DNA of 43,839 bases from Anaerolineae bacterium (GCA_025454525.1 JALOOG010000027.1:1-43839), one strand, 5' to 3'. Shown: positions 31,137-40,734, counted from the stretch's first letter. A program made the numbers and translations. Notes: a model not told the origin generated them from the sequence alone.

Positions 31137-32323
31137 CGGGTGGTGGTGAGCAGCAATAACGCGCCTTGATCGCTGATCTGTGACCAACTCAACGACCAAT
31201 GGCGCGCTTGATCAACTGTCAAAGCAGGCAAACCGATCAACGGTTGGGTGAGGGTGACGATCGGTTGATAAGCCACAATTGAGCCGTTTTCCCAGTAGAT
31301 CAGCGCTAATTGATCGCCCACTTGCGCGGCCATCGGGAGTCGTTCGGCTTGCCCACTGACAGGAATTACCCATGATAAGGTTTTTTCACCATGACTTGCT
31401 AAGTACGCACCACCTCCGTTATAAGTGGTGACATAGCGTTGTTGATCGGTCATTTCGATCCCTAATCGTGTAGGGGGCGTCCAAGGTTGATCCCCTTGAC
31501 TCACGCTGTACCAAGCGGACGCGACTCCATCACGATCGATCACGTTCCAAAATAGGTAATCTGTGTTTTCTACAGCTGCCACTTCTACGCTGATCAAACG
31601 ATCGCTCCGTTCTAAGAGCGGGCCTTGGGTGATCGCTTCAATGTTTCGTAGCACCCCTTCCTCCAATTCGGCCCGTAACCATTGCCGCGATCCTTCACGT
31701 TGCCAAAATAGCGTTATGCGTCCATCAGGTTGTCGGATCAAGCGCGGATGTTCACCGCCATACACGATCAAAACGGGTTCACGCGGCCGCCCTTGGGGAT
31801 CGATCAATTGGGCATAGAGGCGGGTTTCGGAGTCGATTCCACCACTCCACACGATCCAAGTGCTGTTATCCCATTGGGGAGCAACACTAAAATCAAGGGT
31901 GCGAACCGTCGAGAGCGGATTCGGGCCGATCGTGAGGGTTAGCACAGGGGTGACTTGCGCGCCGAATAGACGATTTTCACCACTTGGATCTTGATCGATC
32001 CAAAACAGATTCACAAAGCCCGGTTCATAACCGCTAATCTGAAGATGCCGTGGGGTGATCGGGTCAAGTGGAAGGATCGTGATCGGCCCGAAATTGTCCC
32101 CATCAAAAGTACGGAGATCCTGATGTACACCGGAAGCATCTGATCCGATCCATGCGAACACGGTTTGATCCACACCTGACCACATGGACGGGGCGTGCGC
32201 TTGTTCGGTTTGAGCGATTACCGTCACTTCGCCCCAAATTGACGACGGTAACGGGAGCGCGGTGGGGGGGGATGTTGGGCCGCACGCGCTTAAGATCAAC
32301 GATAACACGATCAACCAACGCAT
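31133..32323 (-). CDS. Lipoprotein with propeller-like body
   Basis: 396-aa exported lipoprotein with signal MRWLIVLSLILSAC ending in lipobox LSAC followed by GPTSPP. The body is beta-rich with repeated blades such as WSGGIDSETRLYAQLIDPQG and TLFWQREGSRQW, which look like a beta-propeller sensor or binding domain but match no family I can name. It is the last gene of a five-gene operon; its ATG overlaps the previous stop by one base (TAATG). It may bind a cell-surface ligand. Confidence 0.75.
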   Translation of the reverse strand: MRWLIVLSLILSACGPTSPPTALPLPSSIWGEVTVIAQTEQAHAPSMWSGVDQTVFAWIGSDASGVHQDLRTFDGDNFGPITILPLDPITPRHLQISGYEPGFVNLFWIDQDPSGENRLFGAQVTPVLTLTIGPNPLSTVRTLDFSVAPQWDNSTWIVWSGGIDSETRLYAQLIDPQGRPREPVLIVYGGEHPRLIRQPDGRITLFWQREGSRQWLRAELEEGVLRNIEAITQGPLLERSDRLISVEVAAVENTDYLFWNVIDRDGVASAWYSVSQGDQPWTPPTRLGIEMTDQQRYVTTYNGGGAYLASHGEKTLSWVIPVSGQAERLPMAAQVGDQLALIYWENGSIVAYQPIVTLTQPLIGLPALTVDQARHWSLSWSQISDQGALLLLTTTR

Positions 32324-32703
32324 TAGATTTCGGTCAATGGGGTGAGGTCATCCGGCCCTTTGTAGTGGATGCGTTGGGCGGCGTAATACGCGATCGTCTT
32401 GACGATGTATTGGGCAACACGCAAGGTTGCATTGGCAAAGATCGCCTCTTGCGATCCATAGTATACCCCGACATGATAGCGTTCACCGCCCATTACCAAG
32501 TTTTTAACGATCCAACCGGTCGGCCCTACTGGACGGGCCGCCTTGACCACTTCGACTTCTTCGATCCATTCCCACCGTACCGGTTGGCCATCTGCCAACA
32601 ATTCTGCGCCATAGGCATCAAAATGTTGTTGTAGGTATTGCAGTTCTTTGTCGCTAAAGCCGTCGGTCGACGGACGGTAATTGATCCGCTGTAAATAGGT
32701 CAT
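32323..32703 (-). CDS. Hypothetical protein in MutS-like/PLAT operon
   Basis: 126-aa soluble protein with no recognised domain. It is mixed alpha/beta with a Trp/Glu-rich segment VRWEWIEEVEVVKA, then TGWIVKNLVMGGERYHVGVY and a C-terminal helix. No cysteines or membrane segments. It lies between two lipoprotein genes with a 3-nt gap upstream and one-base overlap downstream, so it is co-expressed with them. No function can be assigned. Confidence 0.6.
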   Translation of the reverse strand: MTYLQRINYRPSTDGFSDKELQYLQQHFDAYGAELLADGQPVRWEWIEEVEVVKAARPVGPTGWIVKNLVMGGERYHVGVYYGSQEAIFANATLRVAQYIVKTIAYYAAQRIHYKGPDDLTPLTEI

Positions 32704-32706
32704 CGC

Positions 32707-33120
32707 TTATCCTTCATCATCAGTGCGCGGGACGACTTCAACCACAATAATCGTGCGATCGCTGGGGGTTCCGTCTGGTCGGTATGCGACGGCGGACAAG
32801 GTATGATTCCCGATCCCTTGCGCTTGCCATTCCGTAGTCACCCGAAAGATCGGTTCATTGCCACTTTCTGGTGCGCCTTCTTGCATCAAGATCTCATCGA
32901 TCAAAAATTCGATCCGCGCAATGCCCGCCGTGTCATCTTGTGCGACCAGATCGATCACCAACGTAGATCCCTCAAAAATTCGGGTACGATTTTCGGGTGC
33001 CAAAAAGGTCACTTGTGGTAAATCGGGTGTGGGAAATGGGGTAGGAGCGGGCGCAGTGAGGTTACACCCGCTCACTCCCAAGATCAGAATCGCGATGCAC
33101 ACACTTAACAAGAGACGCAT
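32707..33120 (-). CDS. Small lipoprotein with Ig-like fold
   Basis: 137-aa lipoprotein. The signal MRLLLSVCIAILILGVSGC ends in lipobox VSGC, followed by a short Pro/Thr linker (TAPAPTPFPTPDLP). The mature part is a single beta-sandwich: FEGSTLVIDLVAQDDTAGIA and IEFLIDEILMQEGAPE, then IGNHTLSAVAYRPDGTPSD, resembling bacterial Ig-like domains (Big-type). It probably sits on the outer face of the membrane. Its start overlaps the end of the PLAT gene by 16 nt, so the two are coupled. Confidence 0.75.
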   Translation of the reverse strand: MRLLLSVCIAILILGVSGCNLTAPAPTPFPTPDLPQVTFLAPENRTRIFEGSTLVIDLVAQDDTAGIARIEFLIDEILMQEGAPESGNEPIFRVTTEWQAQGIGNHTLSAVAYRPDGTPSDRTIIVVEVVPRTDDEG

Positions 33121-33467
33121 TCAAACAATTTTCCTGATTCTTCTAACCCCAACCATTGGTTAAACGTAAACACCCATTCTCGTTCGGTTTCGTCATCTTG
33201 CACGCGCACATCGATCACAAACCAACCGGAGTCGGTTTCGGTGTTGTCTTGTCCGATACAACAGCGTTCTAATTCCCCTAGATCCGGCACTTCTAACACA
33301 TATTTATCGGTGCTACCGGATTCAAACGAGAAAATATCACGGGACGGTAAGTGGATCGATTCAGTTTTGCCTTCTGTCCCGAATAATTGGATAAACACGT
33401 TCGAGTCTGTGCCAGCAAAGCTATCTTCCCCAGTGCGAATCCAGATCGCGTAAGTGTTGGTTTTCAT
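33105..33467 (-). CDS. PLAT/LH2 domain protein
   Basis: 120-aa single-domain protein with the PLAT (lipoxygenase homology) beta-sandwich: YAIWIRTGEDSFAGTDSNVF, the TG...AGT-x-x-V signature, then IQLFGTEGKTESIHLPSRD, FESGSTDKYVLEVPDLGELE and a C-terminal WVFTFNQWLGLEES strand. PLAT domains bind lipids, proteins or calcium, mostly in eukaryotes, and are less common alone in bacteria. No signal peptide is visible, so it is probably cytosolic unless exported by another route. Neighbours are a membrane MutS-like ATPase upstream (2-nt gap) and a lipoprotein downstream. Confidence 0.8.
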   Translation of the reverse strand: MKTNTYAIWIRTGEDSFAGTDSNVFIQLFGTEGKTESIHLPSRDIFSFESGSTDKYVLEVPDLGELERCCIGQDNTETDSGWFVIDVRVQDDETEREWVFTFNQWLGLEESGKLFECVSC

Positions 33468-33469
33468 CT

Positions 33470-35308
33470 TTATTGCCTCCGCTCTTCCGGTTGATTATCC
33501 GATGTCCGCGCTTCTGGCGCAAGCGAAATGGGCAATCCTTCGATCGCCATAATACGGAGGGCGTTGGTGGTGGGACTCCCACCGCGCCGTAACTGATAAT
33601 CAAACTGCATTCGATTATCGCGGATCTGTTCACGGAAATGATAATTGCGGATCGTGCTGAAACTTTCTTCAAGGTGGATCAATTCAAGGTCATGGGTCGA
33701 GATCAACCCACAACCGTTGCCATTCAGCAAGGCCTCAATGTAGGCACGACTCCCGATCAACCGTTCACGATTATTGGTGCCGCGGAAGATCTCATCAATC
33801 AAGAAGAACAGCGGTAACGCATCAGTGACCTGTAGCGCATTAAGCAAGGCCTTTAAACGGCGGACTTCTGCATAAAAATACGAGATCCCGTCTACCACCG
33901 AGTCGCTCACTTTGATACAGGTGAATACTCTGAATAAACCCGTGTGTAACGACTCCGCGCACACCACACTTCCCGCATAAGCCAAGATGAGGTTTACGCC
34001 TAACGTGCGTAGAAATGAGCTTTTACCAGACATATTTGATCCGGTGATGATCACCACTTCACCCGGTTGGATGGTAAAGTCATTTTTTACCCGCGCCGGA
34101 ATCAGCGGATGACCGATCGCGGTTGCGCTAAATGTCCGTCCGTTATCTACATGGGGAAAGGTATAGGACGGGTGAAGGTCGGCGAAGGTGGCCAACGATA
34201 ACAACGCCTCTAATTCATACAGCACTTTCAGCCATTCGGGGAGTTGCTTGGCCAATGCTTGTTTGTTTTGGGCTAATTGATAGCCAAAGAATACATCCCA
34301 CGGCATGAGGATATTCAGGGTAAACCATAGGATTGGGTTACGTTGGATGCTCGTGGCGGCCACGACTCGCTGAATCCGGCGTAAGCTTTTTGACGGACGT
34401 TGATCGGCGATCTGAAAGGCTTTAAACCATGCGGCCAAGCGTGCTGAACGTGGCTGATAAGTTTCAAGATAGCCTAACACCGCGCTTAAACGCTCTAACT
34501 CATTTTCTAAGGTGAGCGCTTCTCCGAACAAGTCCAATAAGTTCCGAAATTGCGCGCCTGTGGCAAAAATGTACACGATCAAGGTGATGATCCAAATCGG
34601 CCCGATGATCCCAAGTTGATAAAGTCCAAATAGGATCGCATTGACGAGGGCTAATCCGCCTAATCGCAATAAGATCGCACGGGTGATCGGTGTGCCGTGA
34701 TCTTGCGCTAACCAATGCCGTAAACGTTCACCGTCCCATTTGCCTTTGATCCCGGTTTGACGCGCTTGTAGTGCCAACCGATCGCGAAAGCTTCTTAAGG
34801 GCGTGAGTTCTTGTACAACACCTTGGCGTTCTTGGATCACCGTTAGATCGGGGTGTACTGTTAACAGCCAATCGCGCAAACGTGCGCTACCCCCCTGTGA
34901 AAAGGTGGTATCCAACAACCGATGCACCGAATAATCACCTAACAGGTCAAGATCAGCGGCAAACGGATGATCTGTATTTGCGGTCAATGTGGATGGTGGT
35001 AACTGGGTCCAATCCAGACGCAACCGCGCTAACGTCTCTCGTTTAATTTGAGCGGCGATCTTGAAGCGTGTGATCATGTTTTTAATCTTGCGATGACGAT
35101 AGATCAACAAGCCAAAGCCCAAGATCCACGCCAGGATCGCACCATAACCGACGATCTCCGCAAGGTTAAAGGCGATTATGATCCCGATCAATCCGCCGAT
35201 AAACGTCAAGATCCGCCATTGCGAGTAACGATTACTCCAGTGTTGGAGTTGAACCGATCGCCTTTGATAACGATCTAATTGTCTTTGTAAAATAGTGTCA
35301 TGATTCAT
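33470..35308 (-). CDS. Membrane-anchored MutS-family ATPase
   Basis: 612-aa protein with a C-terminal MutS-type ABC ATPase: Walker A IITGSNMSGKSSFLRTLG (about residue 420), Walker B PLFFLIDEIFRGTNNRERL (about residue 500), and H-loop LISTHDLELIHL. The N-terminal part has two transmembrane hairpins (about residues 32-70 and 215-250) instead of mismatch-recognition and connector domains, so it is a membrane MutS-like protein and not a repair MutS. The family function is unknown. It heads a tight operon with a PLAT protein and lipoproteins, pointing to an envelope role. Confidence 0.85.
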   Translation of the reverse strand: MNHDTILQRQLDRYQRRSVQLQHWSNRYSQWRILTFIGGLIGIIIAFNLAEIVGYGAILAWILGFGLLIYRHRKIKNMITRFKIAAQIKRETLARLRLDWTQLPPSTLTANTDHPFAADLDLLGDYSVHRLLDTTFSQGGSARLRDWLLTVHPDLTVIQERQGVVQELTPLRSFRDRLALQARQTGIKGKWDGERLRHWLAQDHGTPITRAILLRLGGLALVNAILFGLYQLGIIGPIWIITLIVYIFATGAQFRNLLDLFGEALTLENELERLSAVLGYLETYQPRSARLAAWFKAFQIADQRPSKSLRRIQRVVAATSIQRNPILWFTLNILMPWDVFFGYQLAQNKQALAKQLPEWLKVLYELEALLSLATFADLHPSYTFPHVDNGRTFSATAIGHPLIPARVKNDFTIQPGEVVIITGSNMSGKSSFLRTLGVNLILAYAGSVVCAESLHTGLFRVFTCIKVSDSVVDGISYFYAEVRRLKALLNALQVTDALPLFFLIDEIFRGTNNRERLIGSRAYIEALLNGNGCGLISTHDLELIHLEESFSTIRNYHFREQIRDNRMQFDYQLRRGGSPTTNALRIMAIEGLPISLAPEARTSDNQPEERRQ

Positions 35309-35371
35309 GTGCTTATCTTAGACCGGAAAAGGTGTGCTGAATAGGTCAAATCGTCGTATATGATCATTGGT

Positions 35372-35400
35372 TTGTTCGGAGCTAGAGACGGCGTTATACT
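35372..35400 (+). promoter_or_regulatory. Sigma70-like promoter of acyl-CoA ligase gene
   Basis: TTGTTC, 17-nt spacer, TATACT, about 40 nt before the ATG at 35440. Confidence 0.55.
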
Positions 35401-35439
35401 TCAATGAACTTAATGCTTTAAAGTTGATTGAGGTATTTC

Positions 35440-37014
35440 ATGATTTTTAACAGCCCTAACCCTGATGTTGAAATTCCCGTGACTCCGTTTACCCCGTTTT
35501 TGTTGGCTTATGCTACCTCACATCCCGATAAACCCGCATTGATCGATGGCCCTTCTGGCCGGGTTTTAACCTATGGTCAATTGGTGAACGCGATCCGATA
35601 CGCTGCGGCCGGATTACATGCACGCGGCTTTAAAAAAGGGCAAGTATTCGCCATTTGCAGCCCGAATCTACCGGAATATGCGGTTGCTTTTCATGCGGTC
35701 GCCACTTTAGGCGGAATTGTCACGACGATCAACCCGCTCTATACCGCGGAGGAGATCGCCACTCAGTTAAACGATTGTCAAGCGCGCTACCTGCTGACGA
35801 TCCCGCCCTTTATCGAAAAAGCGCGATTGGCCCAAGCAAAATCTGCCCTTGAAGAGATTTTTGTCTTTGGTGAAGGGGAAGGTGCAACTCCGTTTAGTGT
35901 GTTATTACAATCGGATGGGGTATTGCCAGAGGTCACGATCGATCCCAAAGAAGACTTGATCGTCTTGCCTTATTCCAGTGGCACGACCGGACTTCCTAAA
36001 GGGGTGATGTTGACGCATTACAACTTGGTCTCAAACATCGCACAGATGCGGCCTAGTATTGATTTTGGCCCAGATGACACAATGATCGGGATTTTGCCGT
36101 TTTACCATATCTACGGGATGATCGTGGTGATGAGTTTTATGTTGTATGTGGGTGGGACGGTGGTGACGATGCCGCAATTTGACCTTGAGACCTTCCTCAA
36201 GATCATGCAGGACTATCGGATCACCCGGGCCTGTTTAGTCCCGCCGATCATCGTGGCGTTAGCGAAACACCCTAGCGTAGATCACTATGACCTTTCGCAT
36301 CTCAAGCAGATTTTTTCGGGGGCCGCGCCCTTGAGTGCTGAATTACAAGCGGCGGTTAGCAAGCGGATCGGGTGTTTAGCCGTACAGGGGTATGGCTTAA
36401 CCGAAACTAGCCCGGTAACTCATGCCACACCCAACGATCGCGATCAAGTCAAAGTGGGATCGGTGGGCCCCAGTTTAGCGAATACCCAAGTTTGTATTGT
36501 GGACATTGGATCGCGTCAACTCTTAGGCGCAGGTCAAGAAGGTGAGATCTGGATTCGTGGCCCACAGGTGATGAAGGGCTACCTCAATAATCCCAGTGCA
36601 ACCGCGCACATGATCGACTCCGAGGGGTGGTTACACACGGGCGACATTGGTTATGTTGATCAAGACGGCTATCTTTATGTTGTGGATCGTCTAAAAGAGC
36701 TGATCAAATACAAAGGCTTACAAGTTGCACCTGCGGAATTAGAAGGGGTGTTATTACAACATGACGCGATCGCCGATGTTGCGGTGATCGGAACACCAGA
36801 TGAAATGGCCGGTGAAGTCCCTAAAGCTTACATCGTGTTGAAACCGAATCGTGCGCTAAGCGCGGAGGAGATCATGTCATTTGTGGCGGAGCAGGTCGCA
36901 CCCCACAAAAAGATCCGTCGGGTGGAATTTGTCGCCCAGATCCCAAAATCTGCTTCTGGCAAGATTTTACGACGGGTGTTAGTCCAAAAAGATCGCGAAA
37001 CCTCACACTCTTAG
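35440..37014 (+). CDS. AMP-dependent acyl-CoA synthetase/ligase (4-coumarate-CoA-ligase-like)
   Basis: 524-aa adenylate-forming enzyme that activates a carboxylic acid to acyl-AMP and then acyl-CoA. Motifs: phosphate loop YSSGTTGLPKGVMLTH (about residue 178), GYGLTETSPVTHATP, the hinge-side GWLHTGDIGYVDQDGYLYVV, KYKGLQVAPAELE and the catalytic lysine motif PKSASGKILRR near the C-terminus. The pattern fits the 4-coumarate/long-chain acyl-CoA branch rather than acetyl-CoA synthetase. ATG 35440 is preferred (TTGAGG a few bases upstream). The substrate cannot be read from sequence. A 16-bp-stem terminator follows. Confidence 0.9.
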   Translation: MIFNSPNPDVEIPVTPFTPFLLAYATSHPDKPALIDGPSGRVLTYGQLVNAIRYAAAGLHARGFKKGQVFAICSPNLPEYAVAFHAVATLGGIVTTINPLYTAEEIATQLNDCQARYLLTIPPFIEKARLAQAKSALEEIFVFGEGEGATPFSVLLQSDGVLPEVTIDPKEDLIVLPYSSGTTGLPKGVMLTHYNLVSNIAQMRPSIDFGPDDTMIGILPFYHIYGMIVVMSFMLYVGGTVVTMPQFDLETFLKIMQDYRITRACLVPPIIVALAKHPSVDHYDLSHLKQIFSGAAPLSAELQAAVSKRIGCLAVQGYGLTETSPVTHATPNDRDQVKVGSVGPSLANTQVCIVDIGSRQLLGAGQEGEIWIRGPQVMKGYLNNPSATAHMIDSEGWLHTGDIGYVDQDGYLYVVDRLKELIKYKGLQVAPAELEGVLLQHDAIADVAVIGTPDEMAGEVPKAYIVLKPNRALSAEEIMSFVAEQVAPHKKIRRVEFVAQIPKSASGKILRRVLVQKDRETSHS

Positions 37015-37017
37015 GAT

Positions 37018-37066
37018 AAGTTGGCGATCACTCCCATAAGAGTGATCGAAGAGTGATCGCCAACTT
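37018..37066. terminator. Long bidirectional hairpin
   Basis: AAGTTGGCGATCACTC at 37018-37033 and its perfect 16-bp complement at 37051-37066. An inner AGAGTGATCG copy allows an alternative shorter fold. It lies between the convergent acyl-CoA ligase and uvrB genes. Confidence 0.75.
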
Positions 37067-37070
37067 GGGT

Positions 37071-39089
37071 TTATTTCGCCATCAATTCGGTATCAATCTC
37101 TTTTTCGGCCAAGATTCCGCGAATCTCAAACAATTGATCCCGTAACGCGGCCGCCTGTTCAAACTCAAGCGCTTGAGCGGCTCTTTTCATCTCAGTTTCT
37201 AGCTCTTTGATCACCTTATTGAGCGCGGGTTTCGACATGCTGTGATAGTTTTGCTTTTGGGCTTCGCTAGGTTTGCCTTCTTCTTCGGCAACCATCATCT
37301 TCACCCGGTCGGTGAGATCGCGAATCTGTTTCACGATGTTCTTCGGCACGATCCCATGTTCGCGGTTATACGCTTCTTGAACAGCGCGGCGACGTTCCGT
37401 TTCAGCGATCGCACGAGTCATCGAGTCGGTCATGCGATCGGCATACAAGACCACTTGGCCCTCAATATGACGGGCTGCCCGTCCGATCGTCTGAACCAAT
37501 GCGGACTCAGAGCGTAAAAAGCCTTCTTTGTCCGCATCTAAGATCGCTACAAACGAGACTTCGGGAAGATCAATCCCTTCGCGCAACAAGTTGATCCCGA
37601 CAATCGCATCATAAATGCCTAGTCGCAGATCGCGTAAGATCTCCACCCGTTCAAGTGTATCGATTTCGGCATGTAGATAATGTGCCTTGATCCCGATCTC
37701 GTTTAAGTAACCGGCCAGTTCTTCAGACATCTTTTGCGTAAGGGTGGTGATCAAGGCGCGTTGACCTTTTTTCACTCGGAGCGCCACTTCTTGTAGCAGA
37801 TCATCAATTTGCCCTTTGGTGGGACGTACACTCACTTGAGGATCTACGATCCCGGTGGGTCGGATGATTTGTTGGACGATCCGGTCACTTTTGGCGTATT
37901 CATAGGGCCCCGGTGTGGCGGATGTATAGATCGCTACATGGACTCGATCTTCAAACTCGTCAAATTTTAGTGGACGGTTATCCATAGCAGAGGGCAACCG
38001 GAATCCGTAATCCACTAAGACCTTCTTACGCGACTGATCTCCATTATACATCCCGCGGATCTGCGGGATCGTCATGTGGCTTTCGTCGATCACCAAAAGA
38101 TAGTCTTTTGGGAAGTAATCTAACAAGGTATGGGGTGGACTGCCCGGTGCGCGATGTTCCAATTGGCGGGAATAGTTTTCGATCCCAGAAGTAAACCCAA
38201 CCTCCCGAATCATTTCGATGTCATAACGCACGCGCTGTTGAAGGCGTTGTGCTTCAACCAATTTGTCCTCTTTTTTGAAGAATGCCAATTGTTGTTCGAG
38301 TTCTTTTTCGATGTTATTGACTCCGTCCTGAAGTTTGTCTTTATCGGCGATGAATTGTGCCGCCGGAAAGATCACCACGACGGGTTGATCAGAGAGCAGT
38401 TCTCCCGTGAGCGGGTCAAAATGCAACACGCGCTCAATATCATCGTCAAACATATTGATGCGATAGGCCGCTTCTTCATAAGGCGGAAAGATCTCTAATG
38501 TATCACCACGTACACGAAACGTCCCATGTTCCAAGATCATGTCATTACGTTGATATTGCAGTTGCACCAATCGCCGTAGGATCGTCTCACGGCGTATATT
38601 GTCCCCCACGCGCAATTCAAGAATCGACTTCCCCCAAGTTTCGGGATCCCCTGTGCCGTAGATACATGAAACCGATGCAACGATTAACACATCACGCCGG
38701 GAGAGCAAGGCCGCTTTGGCCGCGATCCGTAAGCGTTCGATATGTTCATTGATCTCGGTTTGTTTCTCAATGTAGAGATCATAGCGTGGCACATAGGACT
38801 CTGGTTGATAATAATCGTAGTAACTGACATAGTATTCAACCGCATTCTTGGGGAAGAATTGTTTGAACTCCGCATAAAGTTGTGCGGCAAGGGTTTTATT
38901 ATGTGCCAAGACGAGAGCCGGCCGTTGTAAATTTTGTATGACACTCGCAATCGCATAAGTTTTCCCTGTACCCGTTGCGCCCAACAAGGTGATATTTTTA
39001 TGGCCATTTATGACTGCTTCGGTCATCTGTTCAATGGCTTTGGGTTGATCGCCGGTAGGTTGGAACTCGGACACCAATTGAAAGGGCAT
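37071..39089 (-). CDS. uvrB: UvrABC system protein B
   Basis: 672-aa nucleotide-excision-repair helicase that takes damaged DNA from UvrA and recruits UvrC. It starts MPFQLVSEFQPTGDQPKAIE, with Walker A LLGATGTGKT, the damage-binding beta-hairpin region VSYYDYYQPESYVPRYDLYI, Walker B-like LLVIDESHMTIPQIRGMY and VGINLLREGIDLPEVSFVAI. A C-terminal UVR domain (LEFEQAAALRDQLFEI) completes it. The start at 39089 has GGAGAG upstream and matches the family; the longer frame to 39185 is unsupported. Typical length, single copy in the window. Confidence 0.97.
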   Translation of the reverse strand: MPFQLVSEFQPTGDQPKAIEQMTEAVINGHKNITLLGATGTGKTYAIASVIQNLQRPALVLAHNKTLAAQLYAEFKQFFPKNAVEYYVSYYDYYQPESYVPRYDLYIEKQTEINEHIERLRIAAKAALLSRRDVLIVASVSCIYGTGDPETWGKSILELRVGDNIRRETILRRLVQLQYQRNDMILEHGTFRVRGDTLEIFPPYEEAAYRINMFDDDIERVLHFDPLTGELLSDQPVVVIFPAAQFIADKDKLQDGVNNIEKELEQQLAFFKKEDKLVEAQRLQQRVRYDIEMIREVGFTSGIENYSRQLEHRAPGSPPHTLLDYFPKDYLLVIDESHMTIPQIRGMYNGDQSRKKVLVDYGFRLPSAMDNRPLKFDEFEDRVHVAIYTSATPGPYEYAKSDRIVQQIIRPTGIVDPQVSVRPTKGQIDDLLQEVALRVKKGQRALITTLTQKMSEELAGYLNEIGIKAHYLHAEIDTLERVEILRDLRLGIYDAIVGINLLREGIDLPEVSFVAILDADKEGFLRSESALVQTIGRAARHIEGQVVLYADRMTDSMTRAIAETERRRAVQEAYNREHGIVPKNIVKQIRDLTDRVKMMVAEEEGKPSEAQKQNYHSMSKPALNKVIKELETEMKRAAQALEFEQAAALRDQLFEIRGILAEKEIDTELMAK

Positions 39090-39156
39090 AATCTCTCCGT
39101 ATGGAACTTCTGTTCGGAAGCGGACACGGAATTGTAGCAAACAACACGGCCAAATC

Positions 39157-40734
39157 CTAGTCAGATTTCTCGGCGCAATCGGCATCTAGGTTCAGATAGA
39201 GATCACCAATAGAGGTTGATGTTAGCTTTTCTAAATTTAATGGAACGGAAAATAAGTCTAGATTTTCCTGAGTAAACAAGAGATAGCGCGATTTTGGGTG
39301 TTCTTCAAAGAGATCCGGATAAAAAGTGATGCCATATCCGATCCCGGCAGGTAAGCCATATCCGATCCCGGCAGGTAAACCCAACAGTTCAACTGGAAAA
39401 TTTTTACCTAAAACAGTGTTGCACCACGGATTTGATTGATTTGGATCAAAGATAAGGTAATCATCAACATCCTCTTTAAACTGCTCAATTAACACAAGCG
39501 ATTGATAGCGGTCAAATTGGCCTTCTTGAACTCCCAAAAAGGTGTCGTTGAATAAAGCATAAGTCTGAAAGAAAAAAATAATACACACAAGATTCGTAGC
39601 GCACAACAACCTGACGAACCGATATTGACGATTTAAGATAAATAGAAGTGTGCTAAGCGCTATAAATGGTAAGAACACACGGTAATCGCGCCATTCAAAC
39701 GCATCATATAACAACAGTTGTAGCCCTAAAAGTGCTACCAAGAGATAGATATGTAAGTACAAATGCTGACTCGGAAGCTTAAACCACTGATAGATTTTCT
39801 TGGCAAATGTCGATTTTAAGGTGCGCCGTTGCGCTAGAAAAACGATCGCTAAGATCAAAATAAGAGCTAACGCTTGGAAACGCAACAAGATCTCAAGAAT
39901 ATTACCTTGCCCAAGCCACAAAGTATTTTGCAGAATGTATTGAATCCAAAATGAAATGGTGCTGATTGGATCTTGAAACAGTCTGCTCAACAATAACCGT
40001 GCTATCGTGTGGGGATACGGAGCAGCCCAATAAACAAACAACCCAAAACAAAAGAGAAATAATCCCAATGCCACTATCCCGGCTAAAATCCGTTGGCGAT
40101 TCGTTTGATAACGCGGTAAAAAAACCAGAACCGGAAAAAATAAGAGCGCCCATGTGACCCGTAAGGCGGCAGCATATAAAATCAACAGACAGGTAAAAAT
40201 GAATTCAGGGGTGGTCAATTGCTGATTTAATTGACGATGTAAAAAACAGGCAAGAATGATCGCAAGTGAAAAATGAAAGGTTTCCTGAAAGGAAAGTGGT
40301 AAAAACAATAGCAATCCCCATTGTGTCGCTAACCATAGACTGATCATCAACTTTTGACTGCGATCTAGCCGAATCGTTAGAATAAAACCGAATAACGTTA
40401 TGGTGATCAACCCCAAATTATAAAAGGGAAGGGTGTTATATTCGAATCCGGTTACACGACTGATCAGGCCGTTAGTGATAATAAAGGCTGGGCCATGCGC
40501 TCCAAAACGGCTAAAGCCGGTTGTAGCTGGAATTTCTTCATAAGTGAAGTAACCGCTATTCAAACCCGCTACCCGAAATGCATTGATCTGAAGCCAATAA
40601 AAATTTTCATCACTCCAATAGGGAACACTGGTTTCAAGACTTTCGCCCAAATATCCATAGATCATCACTATCGTGATCATTACAGGAATCAAGGCGATCA
40701 CCACAGCTGAACCCCATTTTGTTAATATGGTCAT
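39157..40734 (-). CDS. Polytopic membrane protein, possible GT-C glycosyltransferase
   Basis: 525-aa integral-membrane protein with about ten hydrophobic segments, an N-terminal segment followed by an acidic loop (SVPYWSDENFYWLQI), and a soluble C-terminal part. The Asp-Glu in the first outer loop is typical of GT-C (GT39/ArnT-like) enzymes that use polyprenyl-phosphate sugars, but no family match is firm. The gene looks more A/T-rich than its neighbours (many AAA, AAT and TTT codons), which may mean recent acquisition. A perfect 24-bp tandem duplication encodes repeated GLPAGIGY near residue 455. AGAGGA precedes the start. Confidence 0.6.
   Translation of the reverse strand: MTILTKWGSAVVIALIPVMITIVMIYGYLGESLETSVPYWSDENFYWLQINAFRVAGLNSGYFTYEEIPATTGFSRFGAHGPAFIITNGLISRVTGFEYNTLPFYNLGLITITLFGFILTIRLDRSQKLMISLWLATQWGLLLFLPLSFQETFHFSLAIILACFLHRQLNQQLTTPEFIFTCLLILYAAALRVTWALLFFPVLVFLPRYQTNRQRILAGIVALGLFLFCFGLFVYWAAPYPHTIARLLLSRLFQDPISTISFWIQYILQNTLWLGQGNILEILLRFQALALILILAIVFLAQRRTLKSTFAKKIYQWFKLPSQHLYLHIYLLVALLGLQLLLYDAFEWRDYRVFLPFIALSTLLFILNRQYRFVRLLCATNLVCIIFFFQTYALFNDTFLGVQEGQFDRYQSLVLIEQFKEDVDDYLIFDPNQSNPWCNTVLGKNFPVELLGLPAGIGYGLPAGIGYGITFYPDLFEEHPKSRYLLFTQENLDLFSVPLNLEKLTSTSIGDLYLNLDADCAEKSD
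39331..39378. repeat. Perfect 24-bp tandem duplication in coding sequence
   Basis: The unit GCCATATCCGATCCCGGCAG plus GTAA occurs twice in a row with no mismatch (39331-39354 and 39355-39378). It adds eight in-frame residues (a second AGIGYGLP-type block) to the membrane protein, which fits replication slippage. Confidence 0.9.
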
